Assembly (NCBI GenBank): GCA_963820415.1
Contig: CAWFZT010000011.1
Coordinates: 1 to 64,000 of the forward strand
Reading direction: 5' to 3'
Source: CAWFZT01 sp963820415
Lineage (GTDB): Bacteria; Chloroflexota; Anaerolineae; Anaerolineales; Anaerolineaceae
DNA: 64,000 bases
Within the stretch, counting starts at the first letter, position 1, and each line of letters begins with the position of its first letter. Shown piece by piece: positions 26,472-36,366 of the stretch. Under the pieces are notes generated by a model. The model made no database searches, had not been told where the DNA came from, and saw nothing but the letters and a program-made list of their open reading frames with translations. Position numbers and translations under genes: made by a program.

Positions 26472-26593
26472 CCCGGCTTCTGCCTTCCCCGACCCCGCCA
26501 GCGATTGAAATCGTTCCCCCAAAGATCGGCGGCGTGAGCCGAAGCCCACCAAGGGGGGAATTGTTTCGCGAAAAAAAACAACGCGAAACAATT
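26472..26593. repeat. left outer part of the inverted repeats bracketing the restriction island
   Basis: Contains CGCCAGCGATTGAAATCGTT (in 26472-26517; repeated at 27215-27260 and, inverted and diverged, at 35838-35880), followed by the AATTGTTTCGCG/CGCGAAACAATT hairpin at 26559-26593. The hairpin recurs inverted at 36210-36246. The second arm ends at 26593 just before the reading frame of the small gene on the minus strand, and may serve as its terminator. Confidence 0.7.
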
Positions 26594-26597
26594 ATTC

Positions 26598-26989
26598 ATG
26601 GACGCCTTCTCTACGCTGCTGTTTGTCGACCTGGGCGAGAAGCTCACTCAAGCCTTCGAGGGTCTGGCCGCTGCCATCCAGGTATTTTTGGGTGCGGGCC
26701 ATGCGGGTGAGGCTGGCGGCGGCCATGGCAAGGACACGCAGGACATCGATAAATTCTTCCAGGCTGCCGGCGCCGGATGGGGTGAACCCGCATTGTTCGA
26801 TGACGCCGCGCATGTAAACTCGTAACATGGTCATTTCTTCTTTGAGGCCGGTAAACTTGCAATCGGCCAGGTCTTCGAGGTCAGAGGGGCGGTACTTTCT
26901 GGCGGCGGAATCCTGTGCTTGAGGGCGTTGAGGTTGCGCAAGGGGGCGCCGCGGCGGTGGCGGGGAGGAGCAGGGGGTGCATCGGTCAT
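26598..26989 (-). pseudogene. small NALKHG-type hypothetical protein, frameshifted
   Basis: From ATG 26989 (AAAGG 9 bases upstream) the frame reads GAPLRNLNALKH. It then shifts twice within about 15 bases around 26900 before continuing as RKYRPSDLEDLADCKFTGLK and EEMTMLRVYMRGVIEQC to a charged C-terminus. This is the layout of a hypothetical family often seen in Chloroflexota: a Gly/Pro-rich start, N-(T/L)NALKHG, then a long helix DEIxMLRVxMRRV. No function is assigned to it. The gene sits between the palindromic repeats and is absent from the otherwise similar right-hand repeat near 36.1 kb. Confidence 0.55.
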
Positions 26990-27063
26990 GGGTGGGGACC
27001 TTTCTTGGATGCATGAAACAGGCGGCAGGTTGAAGCGGAAATAGAATAAGCGTTCTATATTCT

Positions 27064-27292
27064 ATTATGGCAGGTTTGGGAAATGTCAACTGCATTAATG
27101 TGCAGTTTTTGGGGCAATATGTGCAGTTTTTCCTTCATAGGGGGCCGGTCCAAGTCAAACCCTAAAGATTTTCGAAAATCTTTAGGGTTTGCAGCCTCCC
27201 GGCCATCCCGCCAAGCCGGCTTCTGCCTTGCCTGGCCCCGCCAGCGATTGAAATCGTTGGTTGAAAAATTCTAAACCCGATAAATCGGGTTG
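27064..27292. repeat. left inner inverted repeat of the restriction island
   Basis: 27064-27146 contains CAACTGCATTAATGTGCAG and two TGTGCAGTTTTT elements, matching the reverse complement of 36036-36118. 27157-27190 is a perfect 34-base palindrome (AAACCCTAAAGATTTTC and its complement). 27215-27292 holds the GATTGAAATCGTT block and ends in AAACCCGATAAATCGGGTT, matching the reverse complement of 35801-35880. The left half probably also carries the promoter of the NALKHG-type gene. Confidence 0.75.
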
Positions 27293-27318
27293 CACGGCCG
27301 ACCCAGCGTTTCTCTTCA

Positions 27319-28045
27319 TCAATACTCCCAATCCTCGTGCGCCAGCGGCTCGCGATTGAGCTCGTCTCGCAATCAACTGCCATTGAGGCATGAACTGATT
27401 CATCAGCGCACGGAAACGGTCGTTGTGCTGACGTTCCAAGAGATGCACCATCTCATGCACGACAATGTATTCCAGGCAGCGGGAGGATTTCTTCGCCAGT
27501 TCCAGATTGAGCCAGATGCGGCCCGCTTCGATGTTGCACGTGCCCCATCTGGTTTTCATTTGCTTGATGCCCCATTCGGCCACTGTCGACGCCAGATGAC
27601 TGCTTTCCCATTTCTCGATCAGGCGCGGGAACGGTTTGCCTTAGATAGGCCCGATACCAGGCGGACATGACGCGCTCGCGTTGCTCGGTGGTGCTATTAG
27701 GGCGAACATACAAGATCAATAAACTGTTTGTTGCGGATCAATGACCTTGCCTGGCGCATCTTGAACAATCACATTCAGGCGATAGCGAGCGCCCTGAAAG
27801 TAATGGCTTTCGCCGTTGACATACTCGCGCTGCGGTTTGGCGCTCCTGCTCCTTGAATTTGGTCTGCTGGCGTTTGATCCAGCCGAGTCTTGCAATCACA
27901 GCCAGGCGCACGGCTTCGTCGTCCACGCGCAAAGGCGACGGCCACGCGGACCCTGCCGTTGGGCGGATACACTGCCAGATGCAGGTTTTTGATGTCCTTG
28001 CGAACGACATCCACCAGCCAGCCCGTTGACCTCAATCTGATGCAT
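27319..28045 (-). pseudogene. YgjP-like (SprT/M48-type) zinc metalloprotease, frameshifted
   Basis: ATG 28045 is 1 base beyond the hsdR stop (TGAG-ATG). Joining frames gives a YgjP/DUF45 protein of about 240 residues: MHQIEVNGLAVDVVRKDIKN, then VRVAVPLRVDDEAVRLA, an ARLGWIKRQQTKFKEQER segment, IKQMKTRWGTCN, the zinc motif HEMVH in YIVVHEMVHLLERQH, and a C-terminus LNREPLAHEDWEY with stop at 27319. At least four frame breaks are needed, including near 27370, 27640 and 27750-27990. YgjP-type metalloproteases often accompany type I restriction genes; the role there is not established. Confidence 0.75.
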
Positions 28046-28046
28046 C

Positions 28047-31000
28047 TCAATACTCGTTTTGGTTCTTGACCAGTTCGAAAAATGCGCTCGGCTTCGGCCT
28101 TTCATTGAAGAATATCGCTGAATGGCATAGCGAACTTCGCGCTCTTTGATGATATTCCCGCGCCAGTCGTCTTGCCGGGTGGTCATGAATGGCCTGATCG
28201 AGTGCAACCGCCAATGTCTGCATTTGTGGCCCAGGTTGTCGTACAGGGCACGCCTGGCGTTAGTGTTGAGCGATTTGGGATAAGTGATACCGCCCTCCGC
28301 TGCTGGATTAGCCACTTCCTGGTCAATGCTCGACCAGTTTTTGCAGATAGGCTTCGTATTCGATGCGCCTGCGCTTTGCGTTCCTGGATGAGCGTGTCCA
28401 GCAAGTTCGGACATCGTCTCGTAATACTTGGGGTTGATGGGCTGCTCGTCAATGATGACCCGGCGCAGGTTGTTCTCAATCGTCTCGGCCATCGCCGCTG
28501 GATTGCTGGCGATGCCTGCGGGCAGTTCTTGCACGGCATCCGCACCGCGCTCAACGATCAGCTGGATCAGGGTCATGTCGTCGAAAGGCCGAGATTTTGC
28601 GGCTATCTTCGGCGCGGATGTAGGTGTCAATCAGGTGGCGCATGGCAGGTTCGTACATTTTCAGGTCAATGTAGTCGCCGCTGGCAAGTTTGACTTCGGT
28701 GCGCACCTTTTCATAGTGGTCTACTTCCTGCTTGATTTTCTCGATGTCCTGCGCGCTATAGCCCGCCTCGGGCATTTCGTTGGCGAGGTTGGCATAGGCG
28801 CGGATCAGCGAACCGTCAGTTTGTAGAGCGCGATGCGTTTGGGCTCGTTATCTTTGAGTTGGTCTTTGTCGGCGGTATCTTGCGCGCAGAAATAGCGCAG
28901 GTAGGCCGCTGTATCTTTGGGCGGGTCAACCGGTTCGCACAAGGCTTTGATGGCTTCGCGGGCTTCTTCCAGCCGTTCTTTGGCTTTATCCAGACGGTCG
29001 CTCAGCAAGCCCAACCACATCTTCTTTGTCATAGGCGTCAAACGCGCCTGACGTGTAATCCTTGATCGAGCTTTCCAGGCTTTTGAACAGGTCTTTATAG
29101 TCAATGACGTAGCCATATTCCTTATCGTCGCTGTCCAGACGGTTGACGCGGCAAATCGCCTGGAACAAGCCATGGTCGTGCATTTGCTTGTCGATGTAGA
29201 GATAGGTGGCGGGCGGCGCATCGAAACCGGTCAGCAGTTTGTCCACCACGATCAGCAGTTTCATCTGACCAGGTTCTTCCACGAATTTCTTCTTGACCTT
29301 CCTTCTCGAAGTCTTCGACATCTTGGCCGTTCAGCATCTTGTTGTAGATTTCGTATTGCTTCAGTTTTTCGGTCTCCCCTTCGCCCGTTTCTTCGCCCTT
29401 ATGATCGCAACGGAGATGGTTTGTAGGAGGTGACAATGGCGCATTTATCAAAACCGTTCGAGACGAATAACTCGTAGAACTTGCACGCCTGATAAATACT
29501 GCCCGAAACCAGCAAGGCGTTGCCGCGTCCGCTTTGCAGGCGGTCGCGGGTTTCCATATCGAGCAGAATGTCGGCCACAATCTTTTCCAGGCGCGATCTG
29601 GGCGCTGAGGACTTTCTGCATCGTGCCCCAGCGCTGTTTGAGTTGCGGCGCGGGCCACATCGTTCAGACCCTCTGGTCTTGGCTTCAAACCACTGGTCAA
29701 TCTTGTCCTGCGAGGTGATGTTCTGGTCAATGTCACGCGCTTCGTAGCGCAAATCCAGCACCACCTCGTCTTTGACGGCTTCGTCGTATTTGTAGGTGTG
29801 GATGTAGCTGCCAAAGACCTCGATGCTTTTTTGCTTGTCAGCCTTGAGCAAGGGCGTGCCGGTAAAACCGATGAACATGGCGTTGGGCAAGATGCGCTTT
29901 CATGGCCTTGTGCAGATCGCCCGATTGCGTGCGGTGACATTCATCCACAAAGACGAAAATATCGCCTTTGGCTTTGAAATCGGTCGGCAGGCTGCGCTTG
30001 CACTTCTTCGATATAGCCCTGCAATGTCGCCTTCTTCCTTGCCCGCGAATTTATGAATCAGCGAGCAAATCAGCCACGGCCTGGCGGCGTTGAGTTTGTT
30101 CACCAGGTCTGCCCGCTCTTGGTGCGGTGAATTTCTTCGTTGACGCCCTTGAACACCTTTTCGATTTGCTCATCCAATTCGATCGCGGTCGGTGATGATC
30201 AGCACCCGCGCAGTCTGGTACATTTTCTCCCGAATCCAGTTGGCAAGCCAGACCATCGTCAGGCTCTTGCCGCTGCCCTGCGTGTGCCAGATGATGCCGC
30301 CTTCGCGCTTGCGGATGCGCTCCTGGGCAGCCTTGACGCCAAAATATTGATTGTGGCGGCAGAGTTTTTTGATGCCCGCATCGAACACAATAAAGTCATG
30401 GATGATTTCCAGAAAGCGCGTTTTCTCGCACAGTTGAGCAAGAGCGCGATCCAGCAGGTTCTCAATGCGGCTGCGCCTGCGTCTCTTCCTTCCAGGTCAG
30501 GTAATACTTTTCTGGGGTTTCGATGGTGGCGTAGCGCAGACCTTCGGTGTCGTTGCCGGCCATGACCAACTGCATGGTGGCAAAGAAGTGTTGGATAAAC
30601 ATCTTTTTCTGGTTATCCAGGTTCTGGCGGATGCCCTCGCTCACCGAGACGACTGAGCGTTTGAGTTCCAGCACACCCAGCGCGATGCCGTTGACATACA
30701 GCACAATGTCAGGACGCTTGTTGTGCTGCCCGCTGACCGTGACTTCTTCGGCAATGGCAAAATGATTGTTCAGCGGATGCTTCCCAGTCAATCAGCCAGA
30801 CGGTCTCGGTGTTCTCGCCCACCTCGGCTTTGACTTTGACGCCGTAGCGCAGCAGGCCGTAGACTTCTTTGTTGATGTCGTACAGGCTTTTGTTCTGGTC
30901 GCCGGCGGCTTTGTTGAGTTCATAAGAGCGCCCGGTCTATCAGCACAGGCGGTAGCCCTGCTTTTTCAGGAAGGCGCGCAGTAGCCCTTCTTCGATGTTG

Positions 31001-31110
31001 CTGTTATTGGTGCGGTCTTCCCAGTCTCCCAGGTACCCGTAACCCAGTTTATGGCGAAACAATTTGACGATGCGGTTTTGGGTGAGGCGTTCTCTTGCTC
31101 CTACATTCAT
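28047..31110 (-). pseudogene. hsdR: type I restriction endonuclease subunit R, many frameshifts
   Basis: Reconstructed from ATG 31110 (GAGGT ribosome site) to TGA 28047, about 1020 residues, the normal HsdR length. The N-terminus reads KLFRHKLGYGYLGDWEDRT, the PD-(D/E)xK nuclease is seen as RPDIVLYVNGIALGVLELKR near 30710-30770, helicase elements include FVDECHR-like, FIGFTGTPL near 29870 and VDKLLTGFDAPP near 29230, and the C-terminal helical region ends FELVKNQNEY. Frame breaks occur roughly every 100-400 bases. As part of a HsdR2M2S complex it would translocate and cut unmodified DNA. If the breaks are real the restriction function is dead. Confidence 0.85.
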
Positions 31111-31139
31111 GGTATACCTCGGTGCCTGAAGCGTGGAAG

Positions 31140-31924
31140 GTCTGAACCTTGATTTAAGGATGACAGGATACCCATGATTTCTCTTCATTTTGACCATTTC
31201 TCATCCACACTATCAGGCTCTTGCTTCAATTACCTTTTTATTATGCACCCGTTTATACTCTAAACTTCTGGCCCCAAAATTGAGCAGCAGCCCCACTTGC
31301 ATATGATAGGCTTCCAGGTAATTGATCGCCTGGGCCAGGTGAACATCTTCCAATTTTGTCACCGCCTTGATCTCGACCATCACACAGCCTTCCACGAAAA
31401 AGTCCACTCGCCGCGTGCCGATTGGCTGACCACGGTAGAAGAGTTCCATCTCTTTCTCACGCTCAAAATTCAGTCCCTGGAAGGCAAACTCAATCGCCAG
31501 CGCCCGCTGGTAAATCACCTCTTGAAAGCCATTCCCCAGCGTGGAATGGACTTTCATCGCTGCTCCAATGATGCTGCGGGTTATCTCTTCGTGCAACATC
31601 GCGCTCCCCTCGTCTGAACCAAGATTTATGGGATTACCGAATTAGCGTGATTATTTGTGAACCTGTACATCCTTCTCCCTTTGTCTGAACCGTGATTTAC
31701 GGGATTATCGGATTAACATGATTTTTCAAAATCCTGTCCACCTTTCAATCCCTCTCCCATTGTCTGAACCATGATTTATATGATTACTGGATTATCATGA
31801 TTATTCGTGTTGCTGCCATCTTTCAATTATTCTCCTAATATCTGAATTGATTTACAAGAAAACCAGGTTATCTGGATGTTCGTAATCCTGTCCATCCCCT
31901 AATCTTTCTAATCAAGGTTCAGAC
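31140..31924. repeat. repeat-bounded module carrying the GxxExxY gene
   Basis: GTCTGAACCTTGAT at 31140-31153 and its exact reverse complement ATCAAGGTTCAGAC at 31911-31924 flank the GxxExxY gene. Degenerate units of about 75 bases with the pattern TCTGAACCxTGATTTA...GATTA...GATTA...ATCCTGTCCA occur once left of the gene (31141-31205) and about four times on the right (31614-31690, 31684-31758, 31761-31835, 31840-31907). The right 14-mer lies inside the 3' end of hsdS, so hsdS itself ends in this sequence. Confidence 0.7.
31213..31599 (-). CDS. GxxExxY family protein (PD-(D/E)xK fold)
   Basis: A 128-residue protein with the family-defining GNGFQEVIYQRAL near residue 23. IGTRRVDFFVEGCVMVEIKA supplies the D and ExK elements of a PD-(D/E)xK nuclease-like core, and HLAQAINYLEAYHMQVGLLL matches the rest. 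It sits between hsdS and hsdR and, unlike the genes on both sides, is uninterrupted. It is bounded by the TCTGAACC repeats. Family members are frequent in repeat-rich bacterial genomes; no activity is established. A short gap to the hsdR start means it could be read in the restriction operon or act as an insertion in it. Confidence 0.9.
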   Translation of the reverse strand: MLHEEITRSIIGAAMKVHSTLGNGFQEVIYQRALAIEFAFQGLNFEREKEMELFYRGQPIGTRRVDFFVEGCVMVEIKAVTKLEDVHLAQAINYLEAYHMQVGLLLNFGARSLEYKRVHNKKVIEARA

Positions 31925-33163
31925 GCGTCCTTCCCGTCAGCAATTCCTGCATCATGCCTTGCTTTAAAAGGTGTGTCTTTTCTCGCTGCTGCTCTAGCGC
32001 GCTGATTTCGGCGTCCATGTCGGAGAGGACAGTGACGATAGCCAGTTGCTCATCTAGTCGTAGGACTTAATTACAAAATCCTTAACCATTCCCGCATTAA
32101 GATTTGCTTGAGTTCCTTGTTGCCCTATGAGCTTTATTTCTTCCTTTTTAGAGGATAAGTAATAATATAAATAATTGTTATTTAGATTTGCCTTTGGCTT
32201 GATACCGAGAATAGCTTGACTAGAGCACACTTCAGTTGCTGCAATACTACATTCCCCTATAGATGCATACATTGCAAATAAAATAGTACCTGTAGGGAAT
32301 ATCTTGGCTGAACTGTTTATTAATCCTTTCTCTGTAAGGTTACGATCTGTATCTGAGATGAACTTGCCTCTTTTGGTCATATCTGCAATAGAGACCCAAG
32401 GAATGTTACCACCATAATACTCGGGAATAGTTGATGTAGGTGTCCCGCCACTACATAAATCAGCAAGCTCCCCCAACTTTTTCACGTCCCACTCCTGGGT
32501 GAACCCGATCAGGCGTATCTTACCTGTGATCAGTTCGTGCGTGGTTCCCTGCTCGACGGCGCTCTTCTTGGCGATAAGCGCATCCAGCGCGGTGAGCAGG
32601 GCATCCACATCGCTCAGTGTGGCATCGATGGCGTGCTGTTCAGGCAGGGGAGGAAGTGGGATTGGTATTTGTCTAATAACATCCATACCCACAAGGTTTT
32701 GCATAGCTCCACCTTGTGTATTATCAATAATTCTCTTTTGAAAATTGTCCCACTCAAAGAGATATAAGAAATAATGATCACAAATAGCTTCATCATCTGT
32801 CTTTATTTTTAGTAGCGCCTGGTTGATTACTCCTCTTGGAGCATCTAAGGGGATTTGATAAATCCTTCCAATTGTGCCAGAACAGCTGACTATGAAATCT
32901 CTAGGCCTAACCTCAAAACGTTTTAGCTCTTTATATTTTGGTTCATCAATGAAATAAGAACCTAATTCTGTTGTACGATATATTGCATTTCTCTGTTCAT
33001 ACACTTTGTAACCGTCTTTGACAAAATATTCCTTTTTTAGTGTACCGCCAAATGGACCACGCACTAACCCATTGGGAGTGCACACTCTTTCCAGAGTTTC
33101 AACACCCCAATCGACAGGGATCAATCCAGCATCTGTCTGTTTGTATCCCTGCTTTAGTACCAT
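31908..33163 (-). CDS. hsdS: type I restriction-modification specificity subunit, frameshift near the end
   Basis: About 418 residues when the terminal frame break is bridged. The first target-recognition domain is followed by the conserved IPLPPLPEQHAIDATLSDVD and AVEQGTTHELITGKIRLIGF, then a second target-recognition domain and a second conserved block, DEQLAIVTVLSDMDAEI, ending MMQELLTGRTRLNLD. The reading frame stops early at 32054 (TAG) and the last 48 residues lie in another frame, broken near 32065. The recognition domains are AT-rich compared with the rest, as usual for exchangeable HsdS halves. ATG 33163 overlaps the hsdM end by 10 bases. Confidence 0.88.
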
Positions 33164-35616
33164 CTAAACCCCATCTTCTTCAAATGTGCGTCCACTTTAG
33201 CAGTCAATTCTTCCACTTCCAGCATAATTTTCGGCAAAGGAGTGGCGTAACGTTCCGTCAGTTCCTTGATGCGTCCTGTCAATGCCTGCGAGACGTGCAC
33301 CAATTCACTCGTCATCTCGGTGGTCAGAGTCGCCAGCCATTTGTCATCCATTACAAGTGTTTTCACTTCAGCTTCGCTAAGCAGTCCATATTGAGCGGCC
33401 ACCTTTTCGTCTAGCGCCCACTTAGCTTCTTTCAAATTTCTACTTACCTCGGCATCTTGCTCCAATAGCCCCAGGTAGGCTTTCAGCAGGTGCCGTTCAT
33501 CGGTGGTATCAGGATCAGCCACCCACCTGATCAGTTTGAGCCTCGCCGTCACTGCCCCTTGCTGATATTACCCTTCTCGTCCATCACTTCGGCCAACAGC
33601 CCTTCCTCGCTGCCGTGTTCCTCCTTCATCTCGTCCAACTGTTGGGCAATGCGCTCCTGTTCGGCTTTCAGATCGGCCAGTTCCTGCTGCTCAGCGGAGA
33701 AATAGCGCGCCACAATCAGCACAGGTGGGATCAGATCAGTCTTCAGTTTCAGTTTTCCAATCGTCAAATCTGCTTTTTCTTTGCTCTTGTTCTTTTCGTC
33801 TTCAACGATAAGGCGAAGTCTGCTGGCTTCTTTCCAACCATCGCTTGAAATCATGTACACATCATCCTGCATCGTTTCAGCCCAATAGGTCATCAGGTGC
33901 TGGTACATATCATATGGGTCAATCAGCCGGAGATTGGCGAATGTCGCCAGGAGTCCTTCGCTGAGGGTTTCAATCAGGGCTTTGGGGCGCGCGCCAATAT
34001 TCAGCCCCGTGAGCAGTGGCAAATTTTTCTCTTTCCATTTCTCGAATAGCGCCGTCAATAGCTTGACTGAACTCTGCAAACTCGGGATGTGAAAATATAC
34101 TTGATTTCATTTTGGATGCCTCCACCTTGACTTGGCTGTATCCTGGGCGTTCAGCAGCAAACAATTGCACTCGCAAGCTCGGGAAAACGTCCCAGTAGGC
34201 GAGAGTATCGATGTCGCGATTGGGGATGCCGCCGCACAGGTGTGCGGTCGATGTCTTGCAAGTCTTCTTCTTCGGTGTTGTCAATATAGCGCGGGATGTT
34301 CAGGTTGTAATCGTTTTTGGGATCGCTGATTTCAGCCAGCGGAACCATGCGCGAATATTTGGGGATTTCAAGCTGGCGGGTGAAGACATCCACGATCTTG
34401 TGAATGTCCTGGTGGCGCAGGCGGTTCTTGTTGCCATCCTTCATAAAACCCTTGCTGGCATTGATCATGAAAATGCCCTTGCGCCCCGCGGCATTTTCTT
34501 TATCCAGCACGATGATACAGGCAGGGATGCCTGTCCCATAAAATAGGTTGGCGGGCAGGCCGATAATGCCTTTGATGTAGCCCTTGCGAATAATGTTCTT
34601 GCGGATCTCGCCTTCGGCATTGCCGCGGAACAAAACGCCGTGCGGCAAAATCACCGCGCCCTTGCCCGTGCTTTTCATCGAGCGCAGAATGTGCAGCAGG
34701 AAGGCATAATCGCCATTTTTCTTGGGCGGGATGCCGTCTTCAAAACGCCCGTAGAGATCGTGCGCGGGATCAAAGCCGTTGCTCCAGGCTTTGGTGGAAA
34801 AAGGCGGATTCGCCACGACAAAATCAAAGGTCTTGAGACTGCCGTCCGGTTGCTTAAAGTGCGGAGTTGGAAAGGGTGTTGTCTTTCCAGATCTCGGCAG
34901 TCGGGTTGTCGTGCAGGATCATATTCATCTTGGCCAAGCGCGGCGGTGGCGTTATCCATCTCCTGCCCGTAGATGGTGATATCCGCTTGCGGCGATTCAT
35001 CGGCGGCTTTGAGCAGCAGACGAGCCGATGCCACAGGTAGGATCGTAGATGGTCGTGGTCTGCGCTCGTGGCTGCGCTGATGCCGATCACCTTCGCCATG
35101 ACGACGCGAGACTTCGGCGGGCGTGTAGAACTGTCCCTTGCTCTTGCCGCTCTCGGTGGCAAAATGTCGCATGAGGTATTCGTAAGCGTCGCCCAGCAGG
35201 TCATCGCCTTCGGCGCGGTTCTTGGCTGAAATCCAGCGCGGGGTTTTCAAAGATGGCGACCAGATTGGAAAGGCGGTCTTGCATTTCCTTGCCCTTGCCG
35301 AGCTTGTCCGAGTCGTTGAAGTCGGTCAACGTCAATCACGCCCTTCAGTTCGTTGGCTTCGGCGAGTTTGGAGATGATCTTGTTCATCTTGTCGCCGATG
35401 TCTTTGTTACCCTTGAGCGCCACCATATCCGCGAAACTGCCGCCTTTGGGAACCACGATCAGCGGGTTCTTCTGTCCGGCGTATTTATCCGAGACGTATT
35501 TGACGAACAGCAGAACTAGCACGTAATCCTTGTACTGCGAGGCGTCCATCCCGCCGCGCAGCTCGTCGCAACTTGCCCAGATGGAACTGTAGAGTTCAGA
35601 TTTTCTTGATCGCCAT
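33154..35616 (-). pseudogene. hsdM: type I restriction-modification methyltransferase subunit, frameshifted
   Basis: Joined frames give about 820 residues, a long HsdM. MAIKK at 35616 leads (after one indel) into ELYSSIWASCDELRGGMDAS and QYKDYVLVLLFVKYVSDKYA. Then come FATESGKSKGQFYTPAEVSR, the SAM-binding region near 35010-35060, and the catalytic NPPF in VANPPFSTKAW near 34800. A C-terminal coiled-coil extension (YFSAEQQELADLKAEQER) ends at GFRWY, 33154. Breaks are at about 35600, 35330, 35250, 34860-35100, 34250, 34080 and 33550. Modifies adenine in the hemimethylated target within the M2S complex. It is probably the first gene of hsdM-hsdS-hsdR. Confidence 0.85.
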
Positions 35617-35800
35617 TGAAAAGGGAACCTTTATTTTCGGATATAGAATTGGCTAATTGCTGCCGTTAGCTTATAGTAAATTAAATCACATTGTAGGACT
35701 TATTTATATTACTCTCAGTCCAGGAAAATAACAATCTCAAATTCATGTGTATATCAATAGTGCAAAAGGGGACTATCAAATGGTTCTGGGACGCACCTTC

Positions 35801-36246
35801 CAACCCGATTTATCGGGTTTGGTTTTTTCCCAGCCCAAGGATTTCAATCTCTGGCGGAGCTGGGCAAGCCACAAGCCGGATTTTCGTGATTGCCAGCCAT
35901 AATTTCTGTCCTGAAAACCCAGCTTTAAAACAAAAGAGGGCAACCCGGGGTGGTTGATTAATTGAGGTTGCGATATTGCCTGGGTTGCCCCTACCAGGCC
36001 TGGTGGTATATTCCCGCTTTTTGGGGACTGACGACTTCCCCATGAAGTAAAAACTGCACATATTGGTAGCAAAACTGCACATTAATGCAGTTGAAATTTC
36101 CCGCGCCTCTGTCATAATAAAACTGAAGCTACTGTATTTCCCCAAAAAACGGGGGCCATGGCATTTGCACATTAAAAAACTACATACCTGCCGGGGACTT
36201 CCCCTCGATTTGTTTCGCGTTGTTTTTTTTCGCGGAACAATTCCCC
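35801..36246. repeat. right inverted repeat of the restriction island
   Basis: The reverse complement of this stretch reproduces, in the same order, the left-side blocks: the TTGTTTCGCG hairpin (36210-36246), the CAACTGCATTAATGTGCAG block (36036-36118) and the GATTGAAATC/AAACCCGATAAATCGGGTT block (35801-35880). In between, 35936-36002 has GGGCAACCCGGGG ... GGGTTGCCCCTACC, related to an element at 51426-51492. No gene is recognised from 35617 to 36366; only these repeats. Confidence 0.75.
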
Positions 36247-36261
36247 TCCGAAAAATTAAAC

Positions 36262-36342
36262 AGGGATAAAGGGGATGGAGGAGATGAAAAGAGCTAAGTT
36301 TTTATCCCTTTTATCCCCTCCATCCCTGTCTATTTCTTCTTC
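36262..36342. repeat. imperfect palindrome downstream of the kinase gene
   Basis: CAGGGATAAAGGGGATGGAGG is answered by TTTATCCCCTCCATCCCTG after about 35 bases. It may terminate the minus-strand carbohydrate operon. A related CCTCTTCATCCCCTTCATCC stretch follows the PEP-synthase-like gene at about 22624. Confidence 0.45.
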
Positions 36343-36366
36343 GGTGCCGGATTAACCGCAGACGGT

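Noticed and set aside
25546..26508. 320-residue reading frame opposite the ABC exporter
   Set aside because: Gln/His/Gly-rich mirror of the transmembrane domain coding strand, with no start signals or domains.
31614..31907. CRISPR array because of the repeated ~75-base units
   Set aside because: Units are degenerate and contiguous without unique spacers of constant length, and no cas gene is nearby.
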